Positions 24,133-35,197 of a DNA stretch of 64,000 bases are shown piece by piece. The number at the start of each line of letters is the position of its first letter. The stretch's first letter is position 1. The notes beneath the pieces are model-generated. The model saw nothing but the letters and a program-made list of their open reading frames with translations. It was not told the origin of the DNA and did not search any database. Location: the NCBI GenBank assembly GCA_015680685.1, contig MNCI01001005.1:362023-426022 (forward strand), given 5' to 3'. Position numbers and translations under genes: made by a program. This DNA comes from Gnetum montanum (taxonomy: Eukaryota; Streptophyta; Gnetopsida; Gnetales; Gnetaceae).

Positions 24133-25013
24133 TGATGAGTGGTAAGGTATGCCTATGCCCAACCATATGAATCACAAGTGTTCACATGCAATCCAGTCAA
24201 ATTCCATAGACTATAATTATAAAGTACACTAGAGCTAAACAGTGTATGCTTATTGTTCATTTGTTGTCTTCCTAGTACCACTTGTGGAATGCAATTGTAT
24301 GGTTAAGTGTGATTAAGGCATAAGATTTTTATTATTTTGTGTTTTTTATGGAATTACTCACCTAGGACAAGAATAAAAGTGATTATAAATAAGAGTGATT
24401 AATTGCTAAGTAAAATATAGTCTAATCTAGCCTAACACAAGTAACCATCTCCACTTCCTGGACACATCCTGAACTTGTGCAAACACTACTAGGCTATCAA
24501 AAGCTAGCCATTTTTGAGCTACCAAGTGTCACATGTATGCTCAAAGTGGTCATGCTTGTGTAATTTAATGATTTTATTGATTGATCAAAATTAATTACTA
24601 CATAAATAATATTAATGTAAATTTCATGAAATAATAATATGTAAATGCATAGGAAAGAAAATCTCAAGTGCTGCAAGGAATGGATCAAAGAGTTCATCTT
24701 TATTGCCAACACAATGGTGTGCTCAGGTACATCAATACTTGAACAAATATTTGTTCCCAGTTAGACCTTCTACTATGGGCACTTGGAAAATATTCTAACT
24801 TTCAAATGGACAAACTACAAGAGTTTCACTAATTGATTACCAAAAAGTTACTTCCAATTGTGTGCCTAGGCACTATATGTATAGACTTGAGAGTAACCCT
24901 ACAATATCAAATGTACGATATTGCATCTTGGGTTGCGATATCGCGTACCTGATATCATGTACCTACTAGCATGGCCACCCCAATATTGGAGTATTTAAAA
25001 AAATGATTTATCA
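24133..25013 (-). repeat. L3 5' LTR
   Basis: 881 bp. The LTR start (minus TGATAAATC) is at 25013 and the end (ACTCATCA) at 24133. U3 carries GATATC-like words (24905-24965). It is flanked on the right by ATAAT (25014-25018), one copy of the target duplication. Confidence 0.9.
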
Positions 25014-25899
25014 ATAATTGATCAACCTTAGCATTATTTTAGATTGAAATTTTTGAACTGGAAAGGTTTTTCTATTCACCACCTCATCAAGTGATGATTC
25101 TTTCTCATTGTTACAAAATCAAACCTCCCTCTTTTGAATGGAAGGATTGTAGTTGTACTCTTCTACACTTCCTCATTTTTTTAATTGTCATTCCTCTTTA
25201 GCTACCTACTTAATCAATCTTTAGATTTGATGGATGCTTAATTTTGATAGTTACCCTTGGGCATAGATGCCATGAATTCTCCTTATTTCTAATCAAATCC
25301 TGTCTACAATGTGACGAAGTTGGTCTAGTTGAGAATAATCATGGCCAAGGCATTTTTGCACTAAGGAATAGTATCACTTAATGGTGGCATTCAAGAGTTC
25401 ATATATCCCTTGTTTCCATTCTTGGATCTACCTTCTTAAGTTGTACACTTGGGAGTACATATGATATTTGTCATTGAATAATTTAAGCATTGTACTCTAT
25501 CATCTGATAAATTCTAGTTCTAAGGACTAATACCAGTTCTTTGCCTTTTTAATGAGTGTCCTTGGAAACAACTTAAGCTTTTTCCACATACTTAACATAC
25601 TTAACATACTTAACATAATCCCTAGTGTTACTATCCTACATAACATACTTAACATGAAGTCCTTAGAGATCCAATCGTATAAGCATTTGTTATATAATCA
25701 TAGGAATGGATTGATCTAGTGCCAACACAATGTTTCCCTCCATGTAACGCCACCACAACTGTTCATCTAGGTGTAGGATGAAGGTGAAACTGGATACATA
25801 CTCATCAAGATGAGCATATACCACTCTATATTATTGAGGCACCTACTGATGTACTCCATTGGACTTGGGTAGAGAACCACTCCTATGAGAAGAAGATAT
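25014..25899 (-). pseudogene. gag: N-terminal part of L2 gag, start codon lost
   Basis: Parallel to L3 gag: the first codons correspond to MSSSHR, but the initiator is ATA (minus 25899-25897) instead of ATG. Recognisable blocks include YRVVYAHLDEYV near 25810 and the gag core NDKYHMYSQVYNLRRQIQEW near 25480. A 9-bp repeat (ACTTAACAT, about 25588-25640) has expanded inside it. The frame ends exactly at the L3 insertion. Confidence 0.75.
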
Positions 25900-26040
25900 T
25901 TTATGTTCAAAAATACAAATGCAATGTTCTTTTAGAAATTGTTGTAGTTATTTTAAAGTATGATATGACTCTAGGTTCTATTTCAATAATTTTGAATAAT
26001 TTTCACTAAATGCTAGATAGCAGATGTAACAACTAAAAGG

Positions 26041-26059
26041 TCCTTAGCAACAACACCAA
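26041..26059 (-). promoter_or_regulatory. Primer-binding site of L2
   Basis: Minus strand TTGGTGTTGTTGCTAAGGA follows the LTR end directly. It is related to the L1 and L3 sites but more decayed. Confidence 0.65.
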
Positions 26060-26913
26060 TGATTAGCATTGAGGTACCCCTATGCCCAACCATACAAATC
26101 ACAAGCATTCATGCATAATCTAGTTGAATTCCGAAAATCTTAAGTTTTTAAGTACACTAGTTCTAAAAAGGTCAAATCTAATTAGGACAATCATTGTCTT
26201 CTTAGTTCCACTCATGAGGTACAAGTCTATAGTAAAGTGCAACTAAGGTATATGAATTTTATCATTTTATATTTTTTAAGTATAATTTCCTAGAACAAGA
26301 ATGAAAGGTAGAGGAATTTAACATCTAATTGATCTACTACCTAGCTAGCCTAACATAAGTACTTGTTCCCACTCTCCAAACACATCCTAAATGCATATAT
26401 CACTATTGGGTTACCAAACATTAAGCGTTTGTGGGTTACCAAGCACTATATGTATGTTTGAAGTGGTTGTGCTTATGTTCATTAACAACTGGAAATTAAT
26501 TACTTAATTAAAATGCCTTAAGGTAGAGTGCATGAATATCAAACACATTAAAGGAAACATTAATCTATTCTTAGTTCTACAAAGATTATCAAAAGGGCTC
26601 ATCTTTATTTCCATCACACTACTATGCTCAGGTACATTAGTGCTTAAACAAAGATCCATACACACTTATACTCCTACTACGGGAACTCAGAAATATCCTA
26701 ACTATGGAATGGCTAAACTGTAAGAACTTCATTACTCTATGAAAAAACTAATAATCAAAATCATGTGTCCAAGTGCTATATTTATAGGCCAACATATACC
26801 CCATGATATCATATATTCAACATCGCATCTTGGGGTTCAATATCGAGTATCTGATATTGAGGCTATGATATTTCATATGTGATATTGGAAAACATCAAAA
26901 CATGATTCATCCA
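26060..26913 (-). repeat. LTR between L2 and another Athila-like 3' region
   Basis: The end (minus) at 26060 is followed by a PBS and gag, so it acts as the L2 5' LTR. Its start at about 26913 is preceded (minus) by CCAAGGATAAGTC and ACTATGGA, resembling the 3' purine-tract region of L3 and L5. One LTR therefore seems shared by two tandem elements. GATATC-type words lie at 26805-26885. Confidence 0.7.
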
Positions 26914-27210
26914 TAGTTAGGCATCAAAGACTTATCCTTGGAGATTTCTAAGAAAAATAGTTTTGGAAAAATAGAGAGGAAGCATGTTCCATGCACAACA
27001 TATAGTTACAAAATATGTCACTATGTGCAAAAATTATGGATTGTGAAAAGTACAATAATCATAGCATACAAGTAATTTGTAGATGTCACAAAAATCCAAA
27101 GGTGCTTGTACATGGCAACCACAAAATAGGAGAGCATCCCATGGCTAACAATTGAACCTAAAAGTAGTTTAGCCTTGTTTATGAAATAAATTGAGAGCCT
27201 AACAATTTCC
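26914..27210 (-). other. Athila-like 3' noncoding remnant
   Basis: Resembles 15481-15800 (upstream of the L3 3' LTR) in word order, with weak identity. No gene. It ends where the T2 LTR begins. Confidence 0.45.
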
Positions 27211-28491
27211 TAAAACACCATAAAATTTTGGGTTCAACATCTTGATTGGAAATTTGGCTATGTGTCAAAACAATGACACTTTGCCCATATTTTTCCAAGT
27301 GTTGAGTGTAGTTGGCACCAAACTCCTAGACTTGAAAAATTGTTCTAACTATTAGGACGATGACACTTTCTATAGCACCCTACCATGTTGTGTAGCGTAG
27401 CGCAGTGTAGCACATTGATGTGCTATAGTAAAGCATAGCACAACGTAGCACACTGACGTGCTACAGTGTAGCGTAGCGCTATAGTGCAACTCCCTGCTAT
27501 GTTGTGTAGTGTAGCACATTGCCATGCTATAGTGTAGCGTAGCACATTTCCAAGATATAGTGTAGTGTAGTGCTACAGTGAAACTCCTGATACACTATGT
27601 AGTGTAGCACAACATAGCACACTGCCATGCTACAGTGTAGCGTAGCACTACAGTGCAGCATAGCGCTATAGTGCAACACCCAGAGCTACAGTGTAGCGTA
27701 GCACTACAGTGCAGGATAGCGCTACAATACAACACCCAGAGCTACAATGCTCCGCATTTTGGGCTAATCTTAGCCCTATAAATAATCCTATGCCTTCTTT
27801 TAGAAAGGAGGTTGGCTTTCATTTTTTCACCAAAGAGGCAGTTGGCACTTCCATTTGTCATTTTTGACACTTTGGCATCTTGGCACCTATCCCCATGGGT
27901 GAATGAGATCTAGAGCACACCATACCAATAGAGAAAAACATCAACATCACACAACACACTAGAGCCCCATTGTAGATTTTTACAAGATCGCATAGTACAC
28001 CATGGCTACCAACCTAGTAGGCATAGTTCATCATAGTGAGCACCAGACTTCATAGCCCAACACCATGAAGGCTGTGACTGTGCTCCCACTACGCCTATTG
28101 TACACTCTGTATACCCGTATGAATTAGCTACACTCCCTTTTTTTGGGGCGGTGCATCTTCCTATTCAAACCCTCTTTTTTCTTATTAGAGCATTTATTTT
28201 TTTTGGCATTATCAAGTGTTCAATCATGTCCACTGTCTTGTTATGTGTTTAGCACATTTCTACTACTATGCACATTATGTTTTCTTTTATTTTACCATTA
28301 GGTGTTCCATTCAAAATCATTGTTTGCAAAAGGGTTATTGTACATTGGTTAAGTCCTTATCTAATTGACCAGACCTTTCAAGGCACCCCGAATCCATTTT
28401 CTCTAGCACGGCCCTCATGTGAATTTGGGGTTCAACTGTGCATCCAAAGACCTCTCGGTGTTTCTAGCCACCGATGTTTTGTATCACTAGA
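27211..28491 (+). repeat. T2 5' LTR
   Basis: Starts TAAAACACC (TGAAACACC mutated) and ends about CACTAGA. It aligns with 47425-48724 throughout. U3 (27380-27740) is a tangle of GTAGCGTAGCGCTACAGTGC-like words. TATA box TATAAATA at 27777-27784. Confidence 0.9.
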
Positions 28492-28496
28492 GTTTT

Positions 28497-28515
28497 TGGT
28501 GCTAGAAGGAGGGCC
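28497..28515 (+). promoter_or_regulatory. Primer-binding site of T2
   Basis: TGGTGCTAGAAGGAGGGCC, five bases after the LTR end. The same 19-mer with one or two changes is at 30238 (T3) and 62231 (T4). The tRNA primer was not identified. Confidence 0.75.
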
Positions 28516-28888
28516 AGATCTAAGTTTGTATCAAGTATCATTTTTAACTATTACGACTTGTTTTGTATAGCATAGTAGCTGCACCACATGTAACGTAGCA
28601 GGGTGGTATAGGGCACAGCATAGTGAAACACCGTGAAAATTACGAGTACAGGCAGAGATTCGTAATTCAAGCGAGAGCACGCATCAGCTTTGTTCAAGGA
28701 CAAGTTTACGCTCTATTACGCACGGCAGCGTAATAAGCATAATAGGCTCCAAAATAGTTGAAGGCAGAGTCTAGAGAAGCAGAACAGTGCGACACTTTTT
28801 CTCATGGCGTATGAATAACTTGTCTTTACGCTCGTTACGTGGCGGTGCGTACCATTGCGTATTTCATCATTAAAGCTAGGCATTGTTT

Positions 28889-29121
28889 ATGCTTCATCAC
28901 GCGCAGCTGCGTAGTGAGCGTAAGTTACACATTATTTACGCTTTGTTACGCGCAGCTGCGTAGTGAGCGTAAGTTACACATTATTTACGCTTTGTTATGC
29001 GCAGCTGCATAGTGAGCATAAGTTGCACATTATTTACGCTTTGTTACGCACAGCTGCGTAATGAGCGTAAGTTAGACATTGTCTACGCTTTGTTCCGCGC
29101 AGCTGCGTAGTGAGCGTAAAA
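28889..29121 (+). repeat. 49-bp tandem array in T3 U3
   Basis: Units start at 28889, 28938, 28987, 29036 and 29085. Each contains ACGCGCAGCTGCGTA followed by GTGAGCGTAA, able to pair with the upstream TTACGC. The array is matched in the 3' LTR at 40551-40783. Confidence 0.9.
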
Positions 29122-29363
29122 CAATTTTGAGCTTATTGTTTTTTATACCGGATTACGCTCATACACGCAACACAACGCAGATGAGTCTAATACAGCCTGA
29201 AAGCAATTGAAGCACGCTCAACATGTACCTGCTCTTCACACGCACAATGCGCAAATGAGCGTGTTGTGCATAGTCACAATCTGACTTAAAATGGTCAATG
29301 GGACCCGAAATGTCTGGGACCCACGTCATCAGGGTTGCGCCTCTTCCATGGAGCGTCGCGGCT

Positions 29364-29370
29364 TATAAAT
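29364..29370 (+). promoter_or_regulatory. TATA box of the T3 LTR promoter
   Basis: GGCTTATAAATACC, about 740 bp into the LTR. The same context is at 41026-41032, and TATAAAT(A) occurs at the matching place in T2 (27777, 48012) and T4 (61488). Confidence 0.7.
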
Positions 29371-30237
29371 ACCTCAGTTGGCAAAGGTACAAGGGTTGGC
29401 AAATCAGAGAAGCAGAGACATTTTTCTGAGCACCAGAGCACTTATCACTTTTGTTGGCGAGAAGTCAAAGGGGCAAGAGCATTTTCTGAGCAAGGAAGCA
29501 TACCTTGAGTGGAGAAACAAAGAGCAACCTTTTGGCAACTACCGACAGTACCATCCTTCAGCAAGAACAGAGCACAGTGCACTTGAGCCTTAGCAATAAG
29601 AGAAATCATTCCTTCGGGGAAGATACGACCTTTCTCCTTTAGCGATCGCTGCCCTGAGCAGAACCTACTCGAAGCAAAGAAGCAGAACAGGGATTGTGAG
29701 ATCATCTCGCCCAGTTTGCAAACTCTACTGGTCAGAAATAGTTGATCGGCAGACTTCAGAGCTTGACCATCCTTGCATCCCAGCTTTGGCCTACGAGGTA
29801 GATCGGACTTCTGTCTGGACAGTTTCCTTGTTGTTTTGTGCTCATTTTTGCATCAAGTTATTGGGGGTCTCTCCCATTGTAACGTGACATATAAATCATA
29901 CATTATTTCAAAAATTGAAGCATAGATCTTTAAAAATCACGCATTTCTCTCCTGATTAGCATCTCTTCGGCGTGTTTGACGTTATCATTGTAGCGGTCCA
30001 TCCACGTCGTTTTCCTCCCATTTCACGATGCCCCGAATCAAATCGCAGCACGCAAAGATCCGTAATCTTCATCGTTTTACTGACCTGTAAGTCCCTGTCT
30101 GATCGACAAGACCGTTCAGGGCACCGCGGATTCGCTTTTTCTAGCATAGCCCTCGCGCGGATCTGTGGTTAAAACTGTATACACAGAACCTCGATCGGTA
30201 TTTCCAGCTGCCAATGTTTTCTATCATTATAGTTTTC

Positions 30238-30256
30238 TGGCGCTAGAAGGAGGGCC
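30238..30256 (+). promoter_or_regulatory. Primer-binding site of T3
   Basis: TGGCGCTAGAAGGAGGGCC, six bases after the LTR end. Conserved in T2 and T4; primer tRNA not assigned. Confidence 0.8.
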
Positions 30257-30475
30257 TGAACCTCCGATCCGAATATTTCGGATAGCCTTGGTAGTAATCT
30301 ATACCCTAAACCATAGACGTAATATCTATAGGGAAGTCTACGGTTGATCGCGTGGTATAGATCGGTCGCAGGGACGATTTCCTTGAAATCCAACAGGGTA
30401 GAAAGCCTATTTCGAGCTTTTGTTGCCAGCTACTCCTTAGGTCTAATTATCATTTACCGTTAATCTCATTACCCA

Positions 30476-32992
30476 ATGGATTCTTTATACACAACCACAA
30501 CTTCCATGGCCCATACTGATTTGGGTGCCACATTCGTGAACCCTATTGTCACCCGACCAGCTCCGGGTGCAATAGAATCCCAGGGACCATTGCGCTGTTC
30601 ATTGAGGCTTCAGGGAAAAGAGCCTATCTTCACGGTTATAACCCCTGAAGAATACAACTTCATATGCGTTAAGATCCAGGCGAAGTTGGCTCTAAGCCGA
30701 GCCGAACTTGAAGCGAAACGGAACTTTGAGGTGCTCCACCAAGGGGGTTATGATTTTAAGCCAACAGCCTATGACATAATTTCCTTGACCGAACACCACT
30801 ACGAACTAATTACACAGTTAGTCATGGCCAAAGGCCAAGCTTCACAAGCTACGGTGGAGCCCCAGCATGGGGAGGAGGAAGAGGACGACTTTGCGGCCCA
30901 GTCGGAACATTCGTTCCATACTCTGGAACCTTCGTTCCATGCCCTGAGCCCCCAGACACATGTAAATCCCCTGTTTCCTTTCAACGGGGAGGCCGCCTCT
31001 CTTAACACGGCCCCGATGGCACATATGCATGTCCCTGTCCTTCCACAGGCTACAACGCAACCGTCTGGGCTGCAAGTACAAATTCCCCACAATAACGTGG
31101 GGGTGGTTTCGTCACCACGCGTACTTAGCATCCCAGTGGTGGTCCCGGAAACCGTTGTGCTCCATTTCATTCATTAGATACAGCCTTACAACGTGTCCGC
31201 AACACGCTCGGTGCAGACCTTGTCGTTTCCACCCCCTTCGAGCCAACAGGTTACCATAGCTGTCCAACCAACTTACGCCCACCAGCCTGCTGCAGGTCAA
31301 TGGGCCAACCCGGCGGTGCAACAGACCCAATCTGTGGTGTACGGCACGCAACTCCCGGTCGCACCAACAACGTATGTTCCACAGGGGGTACCGCAGTATT
31401 TACATCCTTATCTCGTGCAGCAGGTAGCGGTCAACCCCCCTGCGCAGACCAACGGGTGGTGGTCTTCACAGGCTCCCCCACCTGTCAGGGTCCTCACCCT
31501 GCCAGCGGCCAGTCGATCCCGCCAGTCTTTTTCCTTTCCTGGCACCGCCCTCCCTGTCCAACCTCCCGTGCCATCCGCACAAACACCTCCATTAACAGGC
31601 CTGGACCAAGCCTTCCAGTTGATCCAGACTCTAACTGAAGAGGTTCGACGCCTCAAGACTGCTGGTTCTGACACCGTCCATATCATGGACTTTTACCAAG
31701 ATGATCCGTTTAGTTCAGTGATCCCTATGTTGTCGTTACCGCCGGGGATGTCCCTCCCCCATTTCACCAAATACAATGGGTATGGGGATTCCAACGCTCA
31801 CCTAGTCACCTTTCGATCTGAATCCTTGTTGCTTCAACAGTGGCCACATATGATTATCAGAGTCTTTGCGATGTCATTAACAGGGAAAGCCTTGGACTGG
31901 TACCGAGCCCTCCCATGCTCTTCCATCTCAACCTTGGAAGAGTTGCTGACTCAGTTTGTGACCTACTTCAAATATAACCTGAATCCGGAAGTCACACTGG
32001 ATCAGCTCATGGGGGTGAAACAAGACCCGCTCAAACCCGTCCAAAAGTTTATACAGCACTGGACTGCTACTTTGAATGAGATCCGCGAACCAATCGCAGA
32101 CTCACATACGCTCGCTATGTTCAAAGGGGCAGTCAACGACTTCATCAAGTCAAAGTTGTACTACCTTTCCCCTAGTAACCTACATCAGGCCTTCGCACAA
32201 GTTAGAGGCATCTAAGATAAGGGTAAGGCTGCAACAACGACGATAGCTGCGTTGACTAAAAATGCAAAGAACAAGAACAAGAAGGCACCCACAGAAGCGC
32301 CTCCCAAGGCCACGGCTGGTGCTGGCACCAGCCAAACCACAGCTACTCCTGAAGGTCCCCCCAGCCAAAGCCAAATTTTGAGCGTATAGATCGTTCAAAA
32401 TATGCAGCTTTACCTGTAAAGCATTCTGAATTGCTAAAACAACTGTTAGCGGCAGGACACATTTAACCTAAGAAGGTGTCCGAGGAAGCCCTGAAGAGTC
32501 ACAGACGTCACTGTGAACTGCTGAAGGATCCTTCTTTAGCCTTACCTAATGAACCAGCAGTTCCGAGATCTTTTCGACTGGACCATTTCTGTGACTACCA
32601 CCAGATGTGTGATCACGACACAAATTACTGCTGGGTGTTGAAGGACAACATTCAACACATGATCGACGAAGGTCATCTAAAATTAGACAACAGTAACCCG
32701 ACGCGTCCGGAAAACCAAACACTGCATGTATATAAGGACCCACTAAACGCAAACTACGATCCTTATACAATCACTGTGGTGAGTACGGACGGTGAGCGTA
32801 AGGGAACACCAAAACAACCTTTTGTTTTGCGCGTGCCCGCCAGCTCACCAAGGGGGCCAACTACTTCAGCGGTAGCCAATGGGGTCTCATAGCCACCTTT
32901 CATCATACGGGCACCTTTCCAGGTACGCCCTCAGTCACGCGGCAACACTCAAGCCGCGGCTCCGTCCGCGCCCACGCCTAGAGCGCCCTTCA
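30476..32992 (+). pseudogene. gag: gag polyprotein of T3
   Basis: ATG 30476 opens a frame that runs to 32215 with one in-frame TAG (31175) and continues after a TAA (32213). A one-base shift at about 32376 then moves it into the frame holding 32476-32892, with one TAA just before. N-terminal domain: SLRLQGKEP, EYNFICVKIQAKL and an acidic patch, shared with T4 and T2. A long Pro/Gln/Ser linker follows. The retrotransposon gag core lies at 31590-32215, with HFTKYNGYGDSNAHLVTF and ALDWYRALP. A Tat-type Cys/His box CDYHQMCDHDTNYC lies at about 32593. A proline-rich tail ends where the duplicated segment begins. Confidence 0.9.
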
Positions 32993-33536
32993 TTATTAGG
33001 GCGCCGGAACCATGCAAAGAATGACCTATCGGTTCAAAGGTGTCGGGTCACGCACTTCGACCACGGCCTGTTGAACATGCTCCAGGTTCTCCTGTACCTC
33101 ATCGATTTTAGCCAATTTAGTATTCTTCTTCTTCGTCTTAGCGCCATTATCACAGCTTCAACAAATGCACAGCTTTGCACCTTCAAATCTTCTGCTCTTC
33201 TCGCTCTTGCTAGAAAATACCTGCAAATTTGAACGCACGATAGCTAATAGTCCGTTCTAACCAAAAAATCGTCTATTTGTATGCGAGAATCACCGACTTG
33301 ATATCCAATTTCAGCGGGACTTTCCTGAAACGGAACCCAAAAATCAAGATATTAATGCGGCTGATATCGCACGCACCGTTGTCCGAAATGACGTTAAACT
33401 ACCACATCTTATCGCCTCGTAATCGGGTAGCATTGATTACAACTTCATTACAAAATTCAAAATTCTGTTAGCTTTCCACGTTTGCTAGCCATCACGTCAT
33501 CTTCTTTCTAACCATTTACGCACTTTGCGGTTTTGC

Positions 33537-33538
33537 AG
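33537..33538 (+). promoter_or_regulatory. Candidate 3' splice site before RT (copy at 35196)
   Basis: TTCTTTCTAACCATTTACGC (branch-like CTAAC) is followed by TTTGCGGTTTTGCAG and GACAAACAAATGG, ten bases before the RT ATG at 33548. An identical arrangement sits in unit 2 (AG at 35196-35197), and T2 has TTCTTTCTAG and TTTTTTGCAGG ending at 45989. Ogre elements of the Tat lineage are known to splice an intron between protease and RT. The donor site was not located. Confidence 0.5.
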
Positions 33539-34732
33539 GACAAACAAATGGACGCAACACTGTCAACACCTTTAACTCTGACTGGCCCATACGGCAAGAT
33601 AGTTAGGCAATTCGATCCCGCGTTTATAGACGTTAATCTCCCCTTAGAAGACGTAACTATAGCTACGTCGGAGATGTCCCCGGAATGGCCAGAACAGTTG
33701 ACGCGCACGCTAGACTTGGAAGCTGGGGACATAACCGAAGACCCCCTTGATGAGGTCTCTATCGTCACGCATAGGGGCAAAGCTAAAACGCTTACAGTCA
33801 GTTCCTTGTTAGAACAAGAAACGCACGATGCCGTAACACAGGTCCTGCAAGACAACATCACTGTCTTCGCATGGTCATACGAGGATATGCCTGGACTAGA
33901 TCCCAGGCTAATCCAACATAACATCATCTTAGACCCACAGATCAAAGCAGTTAGGCAAAAGGCACACAAAATCAAGCCAGAGATCACACTAGCCGTGCGT
34001 GATGAAATCACCAAGCTCTACCAGGCTGGTTTCATTCGTGCAGTCGATTACTCGGACTGGGTATCTAACATTGTGGTCGTGCCAAAGAAGACCGGGAGTA
34101 TACGCATTTGCATAGACTTCCGGGATTTGAACAAGGCCACAATCAAAGATAATTTCCCGCTCCCGAGTATCGATCAACTAGTCGATACAATAATTGGGCA
34201 TGCACTCCTATCATTCATGGATGGCTTCTCTGGTTATAACCAGATTCGCATTAACCCAGAACATCAATTAACTACGACATTCATGACACCCTGGGGTACC
34301 TTTTGCTATATTATGATGCCTTTTGGTATGAAGAACGCCGGAGCCATGTATCAACGGGCCATGACATACATCTTTAGCGACTATCTCTTAGAAAGACTGA
34401 ATGATTATGTAGATGATATAGCTGTGAAGTCTTTAAAGTCTGATGATCATTCAGGATATCTGGAGTTAGTCCTTAAAAGATGCTCTAAATACGATCTCTG
34501 GCTTAACCCAAAGAAGTGCATATTCGGAGTCAAAACTGGACGCATGTTGGGGTTTGTGGTATCGGAAACTCGCATACGAGTTGACCCTGATAAGGTCAAA
34601 GCCATTGTCGAGTTAATGCCTCCGAAAGACCTCAAGCAATTACGCGGGTTACAGGGATGCTTACAGTTCATGCAAAGAATGACCTACCGGTTCAAAGGTG
34701 TCGGGTCACGCACTTCGATCACGGCCTGTTGA
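33539..34732 (+). CDS. Reverse transcriptase, copy 1 of T3 (open, 3' truncated)
   Basis: RT copies the element RNA into DNA. The frame is open from before ATG 33548 to 34732. It has a pre-RT segment with Asp/Glu-rich DLEAGDITEDPLDEVS, then fingers (PKKTGSIRICIDFRDLNKA), palm (SFMDGFSGYNQIRI; PWGTFCYIMMPFGMKNAGAMYQ), the active-site box YVDD at 34406-34417, and the thumb start (NPKKCIFGVKTGRMLGF). After LQGCLQFM (about 34668) the frame runs into the start of unit 2, so the last ~20 residues are unrelated. It lacks the connection to RNase H and cannot work as part of a normal pol. It is the best preserved RT in the window. Confidence 0.9.
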   Translation, partial: DKQMDATLSTPLTLTGPYGKIVRQFDPAFIDVNLPLEDVTIATSEMSPEWPEQLTRTLDLEAGDITEDPLDEVSIVTHRGKAKTLTVSSLLEQETHDAVTQVLQDNITVFAWSYEDMPGLDPRLIQHNIILDPQIKAVRQKAHKIKPEITLAVRDEITKLYQAGFIRAVDYSDWVSNIVVVPKKTGSIRICIDFRDLNKATIKDNFPLPSIDQLVDTIIGHALLSFMDGFSGYNQIRINPEHQLTTTFMTPWGTFCYIMMPFGMKNAGAMYQRAMTYIFSDYLLERLNDYVDDIAVKSLKSDDHSGYLELVLKRCSKYDLWLNPKKCIFGVKTGRMLGFVVSETRIRVDPDKVKAIVELMPPKDLKQLRGLQGCLQFMQRMTYRFKGVGSRTSITAC

Positions 34733-35010
34733 ACACGCTCCAGGTTCTCCTGTACCTCATCGATTTTAGCCAATTTAGTGTTATTCTTCTTCGTCTTAGG
34801 CACCATTATCAAAGCTTCAACAAATGCACAGCTTTGCACATTCAAATCTTTTGCTCTTCTCGCTCTTGCTAGAAAATACCTGCAAATTTGAACGCACGAT
34901 AGCCAACAGTCCATTCTAACCAAAAAATCGTCTATTTGTATGCAAGAATCACCGACTTGATATCTGATTTCAGCGGGACTTTCCTGAAACGGAACCCGAA
35001 AATCAAGATA
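34684..35010 (-). CDS. Unidentified antisense ORF between gag and RT of T3
   Basis: The minus-strand frame is open for 108 codons (first Met at 34923, then 79 residues). Features: an acceptor-like TTTGCAGG inside (about 34882-34890), basic segment ARARRAKDL, PKTKKNNTKLAKIDEVQENL (Lys-rich then amphipathic), end near PTPLNR. I do not recognise it. In unit 1 the same region (33024-33350) has a stop and a one-base frameshift. It occupies the place where protease is expected. It could be a captured host fragment, a Tat-type antisense frame, or chance. Confidence 0.3.
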   Translation of the reverse strand, partial: YLDFRVPFQESPAEIRYQVGDSCIQIDDFLVRMDCWLSCVQICRYFLARARRAKDLNVQSCAFVEALIMVPKTKKNNTKLAKIDEVQENLERVQQAVIEVRDPTPLNR

Positions 35011-35197
35011 TTAATGCGGCTGATATCACACGCACCGTTGTCCGAAATGACATTAAACTACCACATCTTATCGCCTCGTAATCGGGTAGCATTGATTACA
35101 ACTTCATTACAAAATTCAAAATTCTGTTAGCTTTCCACGTTTGCTAGCCATCACGTCATCTTCTTTCTAACCATTTACGCACTTTGCGGTTTTGCAG

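Larger units (their letters stand above)
14722..25013 (-). mobile_element. L3: full-length Athila-like element nested in L2
   Basis: Right to left: 5' LTR 24133-25013, PBS 24114-24132, gag, protease, RT, RNase H, integrase, about 2.1 kb noncoding, purine tract and 3' LTR. The target-site duplication is ATTAT (minus sense): ATAAT at 25014-25018, and ATTAT at 14369-14373 inside the inverted segment. Total about 10.4 kb after correcting the assembly, a usual size for Athila. Every gene has stops and frameshifts. It has all pol domains but no recognisable env-like frame between integrase and 3' LTR. Confidence 0.85.
12921..26913 (-). mobile_element. L2: Athila-like element, split by L3
   Basis: Read right to left: LTR (26060-26913), PBS, the N-terminal part of gag (25014-25899), then L3 (25013 leftward). 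Next come the middle part of gag (inside the inverted segment 14122-14720), protease (13636-13980) and an LTR truncated at about 13620. RT, RNase H and integrase are missing, deleted between protease and the left LTR. Removing L3 and one copy of its 5-bp duplication makes the L2 gag codons continuous across the insertion point, which ties the two halves together. Confidence 0.7.
28624..30231 (+). repeat. T3 5' LTR
   Basis: 1608 bp, TGAAACACC to about CATTATA (3' copy ends GTTACA). U3 holds a 49-bp tandem array, followed by other TACGC/GCGTA words. TATA box TATAAAT at 29364-29370. The 29595-29820 stretch has no counterpart in the 3' LTR because of the assembly gap there. Confidence 0.93.

Noticed and set aside
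30799-31170. 123-codon minus-strand frame, and other frames overlapping T3 gag
   Set aside because: Shadow frames of gag, which has clear domain matches on the plus strand.
33508-34014. 168-codon minus-strand frame opposite RT copy 1 (and 35167-35673 opposite copy 2)
   Set aside because: Antisense shadow of a strongly coding plus-strand RT; its conservation follows from the sense gene.
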